Shown: positions 18,503 to 26,000 of the stretch, in pieces | Layout of the letters: the number at the start of each line of letters is the position of its first letter | Numbering within the stretch: the first letter of the stretch is position 1 | DNA from: Candidatus Hodarchaeota archaeon | GTDB taxonomy: Archaea > Asgardarchaeota > Heimdallarchaeia > Hodarchaeales > Hodarchaeaceae | Length of the DNA: 60,155 bases | Reading direction: 5' to 3' | Assembly: GCA_016840035.1 (NCBI GenBank) | Contig: JAEOTC010000182.1 | Coordinates: 1 to 60,155, forward strand | Translations under genes and position numbers: made by a program | Notes under the pieces: model-generated | What the model was told of the DNA's origin: nothing | Databases searched by the model: none | Seen by the model: only the letters and a program-made list of their open reading frames with translations

Positions 18503-19339
18503 CTATAAATCCTTAATTTCATTGATTAGCTTTGAAGCTTCATTGCTCTTTTTCAATATGAGATCAGACTTTTCTTGAGATTTTTGTTCCACAGAGAGCA
18601 TCTCTGTAGCACTACTAATAATTTGTAAAATATTTGCAATATCGTGGGTCAACGTGTCTTTTAGGAAGTTTTTCTGATATACTATCGCTGAATGTTCGAA
18701 ATGTATGATTAGAATTACAAATACCAGAGTCAGGACAGTACCCATTCCATAATTCAAAATTATGAGTAAAACATCAGTGGAGTCATACAGGCCATACAAT
18801 TCTCCAGTGAATATTGTAAAGGAAAGAATAAGAACCTGAAGGGTAACTACGACCCGTAAAAGGATAATCCATTTGTAAGAATTACCTACTTTCAACCTAA
18901 ATTCTTTTCCGACTAGTGTGTTAAGGATCATTACTACAAAGTATGACAGAAATAGAAATAATGCTGAAATTATACCCACTAACTTGTTTCCACCACTTAA
19001 ATGGAATAATATCGGAATAATTACCAGTAGGGTAATTATAATGCCCACGGATTTAGGTGGATAGGTTTTGAATATACCAGTTATACTAAAAACAATAAGG
19101 AACGCTCCTAGAGTGACAGACATTCCATTTAGAAGCATAAACAATTCAGATAAGAATTGATCACTCGTGAGATGGGCAAAAATTGGGAATAATCCCGCAA
19201 AAAACCAGCTAATCCATCCTGACATAAGGAACAAATAGCGATTGTTTCGCAAATCCAAATAAAGGTCAAGAGAAATTAGAAATCCAAAAGCTCTGATGAT
19301 TGAAAAGACTATTAATCCGAATATCACTAGATTATCCAT
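18503..19339 (-). CDS. 7TM sensor with histidine-kinase DHp helix pair but no ATPase domain
   Basis: This 278-residue protein has about seven membrane helices (residues ~5-215) followed by a cytoplasmic DHp-like pair of helices. The H-box is TLTHDIANILQII with His232. The protein stops at EIKDL, the end of the second DHp helix. The HATPase_c domain (N, G1, G2 boxes) that normally follows is missing. The 39 bases to the response-regulator gene cannot encode it, and no frameshifted remnant is seen there. It might be a phosphotransfer protein, a regulator that dimerises with an intact kinase, or a decaying kinase. Membrane location and His are clear; catalysis alone is not possible. Confidence 0.8.
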   Translation of the reverse strand: MDNLVIFGLIVFSIIRAFGFLISLDLYLDLRNNRYLFLMSGWISWFFAGLFPIFAHLTSDQFLSELFMLLNGMSVTLGAFLIVFSITGIFKTYPPKSVGIIITLLVIIPILFHLSGGNKLVGIISALFLFLSYFVVMILNTLVGKEFRLKVGNSYKWIILLRVVVTLQVLILSFTIFTGELYGLYDSTDVLLIILNYGMGTVLTLVFVILIIHFEHSAIVYQKNFLKDTLTHDIANILQIISSATEMLSVEQKSQEKSDLILKKSNEASKLINEIKDL

Positions 19340-19479
19340 TGTGTCACAACTAAAGTACTTTTATTAGAGCTTCCTCAGCAGAATCTACCTTTTATTTGTT
19401 TATGAATTAGTTGTATAGAGATATTCTTGTTAGAAAGTTCCCCACACTCAAAGGAAAATGCTGCGAAAAGAGGATACAA

Positions 19480-19734
19480 TTAGGAATTATGCTTCTTCAT
19501 TAGGATAAACCAGTCACCTGTGGAAGAATCAATACTCATTTTGAGAATAGGTTGGTTCATGGTCTCCAAGGCTACTATTATCTCTTTTCGTGAAATTTCC
19601 TCTTCCTTCGTCCCAATGAATTTTACAATTTGATTGTTAGTTGTTTTTTTTACCGCTCTACGGGTTTTGATTAGTGGAACTGGACATTTGAATCCTGTAA
19701 TGTCGACTAAAAGATCTTCTTTCAATTCTGACAT
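19480..19734 (-). CDS. tusA: TusA/SirA-family sulfurtransferase
   Basis: This 84-residue protein carries the TusA signature CPVPLIKTR with Cys17 as the sulfur carrier in an IF3-C-like fold. The C-terminal half has the usual strand-helix-strand layout. TusA accepts persulfide sulfur from a cysteine desulfurase and passes it to tRNA thiolation, molybdenum cofactor or dissimilatory sulfur enzymes. It starts eight bases after the iscU stop on the same strand, so it belongs to the iscS-iscU-tusA operon. In this operon the desulfurase partner lacks its PLP lysine, so the sulfur source is in question. Confidence 0.9.
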   Translation of the reverse strand: MSELKEDLLVDITGFKCPVPLIKTRRAVKKTTNNQIVKFIGTKEEEISRKEIIVALETMNQPILKMSIDSSTGDWFILMKKHNS

Positions 19735-19742
19735 TTCTGCGT

Positions 19743-20144
19743 TTAGCTCTCCAATTCATCAAGGGATCGATCATTTTTCTTAAGATAGTCATGAATTGCA
19801 CGTTGGACTGCATCAACTGCTAAATTTGAACAGTGCATTTTAGTCTTGGGTAATCCGCCAAGTTCCTCAGCTACTTGTTTCTTTGTTACTTTATATGCTT
19901 CTTTAATGTCCATGCCTTTGATAATCATAGTAGTCTTTGAGCTGGTTGCGATCGCTGCGACACAGCCAAATGTCTTCACCTTAACATCCTGAATGATATC
20001 CTGATCGTCTATTTTAAGATAAACCCACATGATATCACCACAAACGGGATTTCCGACCTTTCCAATTGCACTTGCGTCTTCAATTTCACCCATATTTTCT
20101 GGTTTCAAGAATAAATCCATAACTTCCTTTGTATACATACCCAT
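19743..20144 (-). CDS. iscU: IscU-type Fe-S cluster scaffold
   Basis: From the ATG at 20144 the protein has 133 residues. That start has GGAGG nine bases upstream and leaves a 4-base gap to iscS; a longer reading frame from 20207 would overlap iscS and add low-complexity residues. The three scaffold Cys are present: Cys35 in GNPVCGDIM with Asp37, Cys61 in FGCVAAIATSSK, and Cys105 in KMHCSNLA, preceded by His104. It assembles [2Fe-2S] clusters for transfer to apoproteins. It is coupled to iscS upstream and tusA downstream. Confidence 0.93.
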   Translation of the reverse strand: MGMYTKEVMDLFLKPENMGEIEDASAIGKVGNPVCGDIMWVYLKIDDQDIIQDVKVKTFGCVAAIATSSKTTMIIKGMDIKEAYKVTKKQVAEELGGLPKTKMHCSNLAVDAVQRAIHDYLKKNDRSLDELES

Positions 20145-20148
20145 TTTG

Positions 20149-21396
20149 TTAATCCTCCGAGTCTTCGTCATCGTGGTGATGGTGGTCTTCTTCGTTATAT
20201 TCACCACTTTCTTTCATTTCTTTCCATTCACGCATGAAGTCTTGATTCACTGGACTCATAGCACGTAATCTTTCTACGATTTGTACTAGTTGTACAATGA
20301 ATTCATCAAGTTGTTCTTTTTCGTTATATTTACTTAATCCGAGACGAATTGATCCATGACTTACTTCTGTTGGTAATCCAATTGCTGATAGGACATGACT
20401 TGCTTTTAGCTGTTTTGAGGAACATGCAGATCCAGTAGCAACCATGAAATTTAACATGTCAAGATAAAGTAAAATTGATTCCCCTTCAACATAGCTTATG
20501 ACCGCAGAAAAATGCCCTGGTAAACGTTTATTAGTATTCGATGCTCCAGTAATCGAAAATTCAGTTAAATGTTTTCTAAATAATTCCTGAGTATAATCTC
20601 TAAGCTCTGTGATCTTCTTTACCACGTCTGGCGTAAATTGAGTGACTGCTTCTGCAAAACCTACGATTCCTGGTATATTTTCTGTTCCAGCTCTTTTTCT
20701 ATTCTCTTGGAATCCTCCATCAATCAAAGGACGTAGTCGTTGTCTCTTTTTCAAATATAGAGCACCAACACCCTTTGGACCATGGATAAGATGACTTGCA
20801 ATGGTTGCCATATCAACAACAGAGGCATCTGTATCGATTTTACAGAAGGAATATGTCATATCAACGTGTAATGGAACATTCTGTTCATGACATATTGTAG
20901 CAATCGTGCTGATATCTTCTATTGTCCCTATTTCAACATTACCATGCGGAACTGTAACTAATAAGGGTTTGAGTTTGAGGAGCTTACGTAAATGATCGTG
21001 ATTGATAAATCCTTCCTTATCAACATCAATAAGCTCTAGATTGAATCCATGATGCTTTACTAAAGATTTTAATGGATCCATTATGGTTGAATGAGAGACT
21101 GCAGAGGCTAAAATAAGTTTTGAATCGGGTTTTTCGTTGGCTAAAGCAAAACCTTTCAATGCTGTATTATTAGATTCAGCTTGACCCGAAGTGAAGATAA
21201 TTTCCGAGGGGTCAACATTTAATTTTTTGGCAATGGTTTCTCTGGCCTTACTAAGGGCTTCTTGGGCTTCCACGCCGAATGAATTTCCATATTCTGAACT
21301 GGGTGGGCTAATTACATCGGTGAAAAACGGAATCATCGATTCTAATACGTTATCGTCAACTCTCGTACTTGCATTGTTATCTAGGTAAACTTTCAC
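20149..21396 (-). CDS. iscS: IscS-like cysteine desulfurase homologue lacking the PLP lysine
   Basis: This 415-residue fold-type I aminotransferase-like protein aligns well with IscS: HGPKGVGALYLKK, RKRAGTENIPGIVG, VEGESILLYLD and the mobile-loop Cys325 in GSACSSKQ. However, the Schiff-base lysine is Leu203 (SHLIHGPKG; usual SHKxxGPKG). The codon CTT is clear. Other PLP contacts differ too: SGQAES for SGATES, GNVEIG for NNEIG, HVDMTY for HVDATQ. His102, Asp179 and His202 remain. It likely cannot run normal PLP desulfuration, but Cys325 could still help IscU hold a cluster. The C-terminus is a natural acidic tail with four consecutive His. The start is GTG with AGAGGT upstream. Confidence 0.9.
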   Translation of the reverse strand: MKVYLDNNASTRVDDNVLESMIPFFTDVISPPSSEYGNSFGVEAQEALSKARETIAKKLNVDPSEIIFTSGQAESNNTALKGFALANEKPDSKLILASAVSHSTIMDPLKSLVKHHGFNLELIDVDKEGFINHDHLRKLLKLKPLLVTVPHGNVEIGTIEDISTIATICHEQNVPLHVDMTYSFCKIDTDASVVDMATIASHLIHGPKGVGALYLKKRQRLRPLIDGGFQENRKRAGTENIPGIVGFAEAVTQFTPDVVKKITELRDYTQELFRKHLTEFSITGASNTNKRLPGHFSAVISYVEGESILLYLDMLNFMVATGSACSSKQLKASHVLSAIGLPTEVSHGSIRLGLSKYNEKEQLDEFIVQLVQIVERLRAMSPVNQDFMREWKEMKESGEYNEEDHHHHDDEDSED

Positions 21397-21540
21397 GTGA
21401 CTGAACCTCTGATCAAAGATAATTAACTATATTTAATATTGATTAATAACGATTGTTAAAAGGAAATAGAAACAGTCCAGTAACTCAAACTTCATTAATA
21501 GAAAAATACATCTCATTCTACAGATTCGATACAAGAATGC

Positions 21541-21756
21541 GTGGGACTCTTGGCACAGAAAATTTACGTTCAGTTGTTTATAGGTTTTCTTCTTCTCTTA
21601 ACGTTTTTATTTGCAGTTTATGCCTTTTTTTTAGAACCAACCTCATCCACTCCCCCTCCATCGTCGGATTCTGGTTTTCCTGTAATATATCTTGCTCTGG
21701 TAGTTTTAGGTGGAGTAGGGGTTATAACTGCGCTACTCTTAAGGTTAAGACGATGA
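21541..21756 (+). CDS. Small two-helix membrane protein with Ser/Pro linker
   Basis: This 71-residue protein has a first hydrophobic helix (about 8-30) that could be a signal anchor. A Ser/Thr/Pro-rich linker (TSSTPPPSSDSG) follows, then a second helix (about 47-66) ending in RLRR. The latter half looks like the C-terminal anchor of archaeal surface proteins, but there is almost no ectodomain. The start is GTG and no convincing ribosome site precedes it, so it may start elsewhere. It is the only plus-strand gene between iscS and the ABC cluster. It may be a real small protein or a remnant of a secreted one. Confidence 0.5.
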   Translation: MGLLAQKIYVQLFIGFLLLLTFLFAVYAFFLEPTSSTPPPSSDSGFPVIYLALVVLGGVGVITALLLRLRR

Positions 21757-21842
21757 ATGTCTGGATTTAAATCTAAATGGACGGTTATGATAAAGCTTAA
21801 TTTGAAGAATGGAATGGTAATGTGTAAAGGAGAGGATTACTC

Positions 21843-22622
21843 TCAGAGATGTTCTATTTTTTTTGTCAGGAATAGTCCCCAAATATACATAGACAAAATA
21901 CAAACAAGAATTATAAGCGTAGAAGATACTATTACACCTGAAGTAATTGGTACGACTAATGGGGAAGGTATGAGGAAATTAGCAAAAGTCGATAGATGAT
22001 ATTGCAGAGTAAAGGAGTAAAAAATCGCAGGGATAATCCCCACTGAAATTCCACTATATAAGAATTGAGGAAGAATAAAAAAAACAGATAAAGGCACAAG
22101 AGATGCTAGTACTGAAGATAAATTGCATTTTTTGATTGAAATATATCCACTGAAGGTAATAGAAGAGAAAACCAGTATATCAATTACTCCTATAACAAAC
22201 AATTTTAGAATCAGTTCAATTGTTGGCATTATTAGAAAGACTGAGGAAAAAAATACGAAGATAAGTAAAAATCCACAGTTCAATATAACTAATACTCCTA
22301 TTGTACTCATCATACGTGCTAAATACGGTTTTTGTCTATGGTCTATTGTAGAAATTAATATTGACATCGTCTTATCATCGAGAAGATAGATTCCAATCAG
22401 AATAGAATAGACACTTAATGTGAATTGTAGAATGAACGCATACATCCGTGCTAAAAGGTATAGAAGTTCTACTTTGCTAGTGACAGATAAATTTATCCCC
22501 GAAAACATTAAATAAAAGTATAGAACTAAAATAAATAGAAATAGAATGGGAAAAATCGATAAAAGAAGTACTGTTGAGCTCATACGTCTCAAATCGAATT
22601 TGACGATTTCAAGGATCTTCAT
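21843..22622 (-). CDS. ABC transporter permease (ABC-2-like)
   Basis: This 259-residue protein has six likely membrane segments and an N-terminal amphipathic stretch (KILEIVKFDLRRMSSTVLLL) typical of ABC-2-type permeases that pair with a separate ATPase. No periplasmic domain is visible. It starts at an ATG that overlaps the end of the ATPase gene by four bases, so the two make one complex in the membrane. Substrate cannot be read; such small exporters move lipids, peptides or drugs. The upstream secreted protein in the same operon may be part of the substrate handling. Confidence 0.75.
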   Translation of the reverse strand: MKILEIVKFDLRRMSSTVLLLSIFPILFLFILVLYFYLMFSGINLSVTSKVELLYLLARMYAFILQFTLSVYSILIGIYLLDDKTMSILISTIDHRQKPYLARMMSTIGVLVILNCGFLLIFVFFSSVFLIMPTIELILKLFVIGVIDILVFSSITFSGYISIKKCNLSSVLASLVPLSVFFILPQFLYSGISVGIIPAIFYSFTLQYHLSTFANFLIPSPLVVPITSGVIVSSTLIILVCILSMYIWGLFLTKKIEHL

Positions 22623-23281
22623 AGTACCACCTTTGCTTCATCGAGATCGACAATTCTATCTGAAATTTCTTCTGACCGATCACTGCTTAGATCTGCGAAA
22701 ATTATTGTAGAACCCTGAGAAGAGAGTCTCTGAATATTATTCATCAAAACAATCGCACTTGACTCATCAAGAGATGAAAATGGTTCATCTAATACAAGTA
22801 ATTGTGGCTGATCAATCATAGAAGCAATTAATGCTACTTTGTGAAGCATACCTTTCGATAAAGAACCAATAGGTTCATCTCTCCATTTTACCAGACTAAA
22901 TGATCCAAGAAATTCTTCTAGATGGGAGTCATCTGGATTCCTTTGAAGAATGCTAGAGATTAATCTTAAGAAGGTTGAAATTGTGACATTTGGATAAATA
23001 AATGGATTATCTGGACAGTACCCAACCCTTGGCGATAAATTACTAGCATTTTCATCAAATTTGATCCGAATTCGACCTGATGTTGGGTGAATCAAACCAG
23101 TGATCAATCTTAGTAAAGTCGATTTACCTGATCCATTTCGTCCTTTTACACAAACGACTTCTCCTTTCACTAATGAAATAGAAAACTTATTTAGTGCTCT
23201 TACACGTATCCGAGAAAATCTATTTCCGTAGACCTTTGTAACATTATCGACTTCTAATGTCAGTTTAAGATCCCCCTTCAA
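22619..23281 (-). CDS. ABC transporter ATP-binding protein
   Basis: The ~220-residue nucleotide-binding domain has Walker A GRNGSGKST, signature LSKGMLHK (a variant of LSGGQ with M for Q), Walker B LLVLDEP and a D-loop SSLDESSA. The H-loop position reads FADLSSD with no His, which is unusual. The start is uncertain. The frame reaches back to a TTG at 23314, a TTG at 23281 lies just inside the previous gene, and a CTG at 23263 follows GGGGG. I list 23281. It energises the permease that overlaps its 3' end. Confidence 0.85.
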   Translation of the reverse strand: MKGDLKLTLEVDNVTKVYGNRFSRIRVRALNKFSISLVKGEVVCVKGRNGSGKSTLLRLITGLIHPTSGRIRIKFDENASNLSPRVGYCPDNPFIYPNVTISTFLRLISSILQRNPDDSHLEEFLGSFSLVKWRDEPIGSLSKGMLHKVALIASMIDQPQLLVLDEPFSSLDESSAIVLMNNIQRLSSQGSTIIFADLSSDRSEEISDRIVDLDEAKVVL

Positions 23282-24086
23282 GAAATTTATTGGATTTTCT
23301 AAAAATCCAAACAAAAATTAGAATAATGGGTAGAATTGTGAACAATGAAGCAAATCCGAGGAAAAAGAATATTGAGGTCAGATCTGTAGTCCCCTCGATT
23401 GGATGACTTGTACTTTCCAAATTAACATAAAGCACATGTTGAACAATACCTGGAATGGTGTGTTCTAGAAAGTAACACCTTGCAAACATCAGAATCCCTG
23501 TTGATTGATGATAACTGGCATTGGCCCCTAAATCAGAGTATTCTAGATCTGAGAAAAAGTAATCTGCTACGCTAATCTCTTTATAGTTCCATTGAATAAG
23601 TCTCGTATTATAGTTTACGGCTAGATAAGACCAAATAAAGACATCAGATTTATTTTCTATTATCTTGGGGGGAATATAAATAGGATTAAAAAATCGTGCT
23701 TCTTTTCCGAAGTAATATAGAACTCCAGTAATAATTTCGCCCTGGTAGTCTCCTATTTGAATGGATCTTGTCAAAATATTCTGTGTAAAATTAAGATCTT
23801 GTTTACCTTGAATCCAAGCAAGATCAACAATAGCTTCGAGCGTCAGGGCAATAGAAGTTGAATTAGTTTTTTGGAGGTAATTGATTTTAAGAGCACCAAC
23901 AACCCCTAAAAAATCCCCATTTGGAAGAATTCTCTCGTAATTAACATGGTACTTGAAATTTGAACCCTGCGATGGGGAAAATTGTTGTTCTAAGCCTTGA
24001 GAGGAAGCCGAAATTGGAACTATAGAGAAGATGATGAAAGTTGCAAAAATAACCATAGATAAGAAGTGATAGTTAAGATATCTCAT
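23265..24086 (-). CDS. Secreted, C-terminally anchored protein of the ABC operon
   Basis: This 273-residue protein has an N-terminal signal helix (VIFATFIIFSIVPISASS) and a C-terminal membrane helix followed by the basic stretch FRKSNKF. The ~200-residue ectodomain is beta-rich with many Asn-x-Ser/Thr sites and Tyr/Trp, and I recognise no family. Its stop lies at the start of the ABC ATPase gene, so the three genes form an operon. It may be a receptor, chaperone or substrate modifier for the transporter, but this is only from position. Confidence 0.6.
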   Translation of the reverse strand: MRYLNYHFLSMVIFATFIIFSIVPISASSQGLEQQFSPSQGSNFKYHVNYERILPNGDFLGVVGALKINYLQKTNSTSIALTLEAIVDLAWIQGKQDLNFTQNILTRSIQIGDYQGEIITGVLYYFGKEARFFNPIYIPPKIIENKSDVFIWSYLAVNYNTRLIQWNYKEISVADYFFSDLEYSDLGANASYHQSTGILMFARCYFLEHTIPGIVQHVLYVNLESTSHPIEGTTDLTSIFFFLGFASLFTILPIILIFVWIFRKSNKFLEGGS

Positions 24087-24136
24087 TGATTAACCTTTTC
24101 TTAAAAAAAATAAAGGGAGTAGACTTAGGAAATTTC

Positions 24137-24505
24137 CTAAGTGCCTCCTAAGGCCGGGATTCGGATGATATAGTAAACCATTAGTCCTATTAGTTCAATA
24201 CTTACCACAATTAAAAAGATCAGAAATAAGATAACTGTTTTCGTGACTGGGGTAAATGATCCAGGATCTTCGATTTGATTTAATAAATCGTAAATGTTGG
24301 ATAGAATGAATATTCCAATAGCCATGATTACTACCACCAATACCAAGAAAAGAACTCCAAATGGGGCTTGAAGCACATAGAATTCCGCATTCAATCGTGC
24401 AAATTCTAGGACAAAGAAAAGCATTGCTATTCCTCCTAGGATACCTCCTATCCAGAAAGCGAGCTTAGATAATACAGATGGTTTCAAATATTCGTCTAGC
24501 GCCAT
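24137..24505 (-). CDS. Three-helix membrane protein of unknown function
   Basis: From the ATG at 24505 (GGAGGG ten bases upstream) the protein has 122 residues and three hydrophobic helices (about 15-35, 45-70 and 90-115). Helix 2 contains a long run of Val/Leu/Ile, and a polar linker (NQIEDPGSFTPVTK) follows it. No family is recognised. The upstream membrane gene's stop lies next to this start, so translation is coupled. It may form a complex with the neighbouring four-helix protein. Confidence 0.7.
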   Translation of the reverse strand: MALDEYLKPSVLSKLAFWIGGILGGIAMLFFVLEFARLNAEFYVLQAPFGVLFLVLVVVIMAIGIFILSNIYDLLNQIEDPGSFTPVTKTVILFLIFLIVVSIELIGLMVYYIIRIPALGGT

Positions 24506-24506
24506 T

Positions 24507-24914
24507 TTATGCCCTCCTAAGTAAATAAATTCCTGCAGCCGCAATTGTAAATCCTAAAGCTCCAAATATAAACAATTCAGCGATAAGGATTGTTCCAACT
24601 CCTGTTAGCATTCCCAACGCCACGGAATCCATTCCAAATAACGTTGAAACCACGCAGAGAAATCCCAATGTAAAACTAACAATTCGGATAAGGTTATTAC
24701 CCTCTGATAATCCTTGACTAAAGAACGCGATCGCAAAAACACCTAGACTCGCTGAAAAGAACATGTTATACAATAGGGAATCTAGTTCAACTTCGACACC
24801 TTCTGGGACTATTAACGGTCTTATTAAACCCGCTAATACAAGTAGAATTAGCATTGCTACTAATCCTAACATAATTATTCTAACACTTGATTCTACTTTC
24901 ATTTCTGTTGACAT
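24507..24914 (-). CDS. Four-helix membrane protein of unknown function
   Basis: This protein has 135 residues from the ATG at 24914, which follows GAGGGTGA. Four helices are visible (about 10-30, 42-62, 72-92 and 100-130) with a short acidic outer loop (VPEGVEVELDS) after the first. The chain ends LLRRA. I recognise no family; small four-helix proteins of this type can be accessory subunits. Its stop is one base before the ATG of the next gene, showing an operon. Confidence 0.7.
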   Translation of the reverse strand: MSTEMKVESSVRIIMLGLVAMLILLVLAGLIRPLIVPEGVEVELDSLLYNMFFSASLGVFAIAFFSQGLSEGNNLIRIVSFTLGFLCVVSTLFGMDSVALGMLTGVGTILIAELFIFGALGFTIAAAGIYLLRRA

Positions 24915-25145
24915 AATCTTCACCCTCAAATGAGATAAAAAATAGGTGACATTCTGCCGTTAGACAACTATTCAATTCAAAAGGATTTCCGTCTTTTAAT
25001 ATAAAGTAATGTACAGAAAAAGTAGGATTTGAAAGATGATGAAAGAAGAATGTTTCTATTCCTCCTATAATTGCTGAATTACTGGTTAAAATTGTTGCCT
25101 TATATACTGAGTTTTAAAAAAAGAGGAAAGAGGGTAATAATCCCT

Positions 25146-25817
25146 CTAGATCCATCCTAGAATTCCAACAAAGAGAATAATCGCGAGAATGTCCACAGTG
25201 TATATGACAATCAATGTTAAAATCTGGTTTTTCCGCTCTTTCATGTCATACACCCAAAAAGAAACAACCATAAAATGAAGATAGCCAAAAATGATTATAG
25301 GAATAACGCCAAGTAAGCTTGCCTCCCAGAAATCATATACCCATAACAATGCTCCGGCTTCATTCAAAATTACTTCGACAAATACACAGAAAATCGAGTT
25401 TCCGATTGCAAATGCCCAGCGATTAGGAATCTTGAGCGGGATTTTGAGTGGTGATAAATCAAACTTAAAATTCTTATCCTCCGGTAACATTTTCGTGAAA
25501 GCGATCCCTGCCATAGCGAACATCATGCTAATTTCAATATTTAGTCCAACGAAGATTAGGAATCCAGTTTCCCCACCACAGGTCCAAAATGCCTGATAAT
25601 CAGTGAAGTACATTATTAATGCATTCCATATTTCATTGAACCAATCCATCCCCCAAAAAGCGAGACCTGCAAATACTCTATTCCAATTTTGTTTCTCAAT
25701 CTCTACTGCATACATATAAACAACAATAGCAAATAGAGGTATAAGGTACCATTTAAAATCTTCTGGCCACATACGTAAGATCGCTAATGCGGCTTCTGAA
25801 TCGGGCGTGGGTGCCAT
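25146..25817 (-). CDS. Conserved-looking polytopic membrane protein, unknown function
   Basis: This 223-residue protein has six or seven membrane helices and an unusually Trp- and Glu-rich core: GMDWFNEIWNALIM, TGFLIFVGLNIEISMM, IFCVFVEVILNEAGALLW. Acidic and Asn residues inside the membrane (Glu in WFNEIWN, NIEISMM and VEVILNE) suggest ion or metal binding or a catalytic site. The layout resembles a family of unnamed bacterial and archaeal membrane proteins I have seen without an assigned role. There is no retinal-type Lys in the last helix, so it is not a rhodopsin. The start ATG follows AAAGGAGAT. Confidence 0.75.
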   Translation of the reverse strand: MAPTPDSEAALAILRMWPEDFKWYLIPLFAIVVYMYAVEIEKQNWNRVFAGLAFWGMDWFNEIWNALIMYFTDYQAFWTCGGETGFLIFVGLNIEISMMFAMAGIAFTKMLPEDKNFKFDLSPLKIPLKIPNRWAFAIGNSIFCVFVEVILNEAGALLWVYDFWEASLLGVIPIIIFGYLHFMVVSFWVYDMKERKNQILTLIVIYTVDILAIILFVGILGWI

Positions 25818-26000
25818 TTTAACTATCTCCTTTAATATATAATAATTTAGACTGTTTAATCGAGTTTTCGTTTAAATCTTTGGTATAGAGGTTGGATAAT
25901 GAAGGAGTTATCATTTGATTAGTATAATATCCTGAAAAGTAAGGTTATTAGATAAGGAAATAAAATGTGGTTACATACCGAGATGGGTTAAGAAAGAAAA

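Noticed and set aside
20145..20207. N-terminal extension of IscU
   Set aside because: The extra residues are Thr/Lys low complexity read across the iscS 3' end; the ATG at 20144 with GGAGG is better.
21453..21770. 105-residue overlapping frame
   Set aside because: It shares sequence with the two-helix protein frame but has a Cys/Trp-rich non-protein-like composition and no clear start site.
25146..25817. Rhodopsin-like protein
   Set aside because: Six to seven helices but no Lys in the last helix for retinal.
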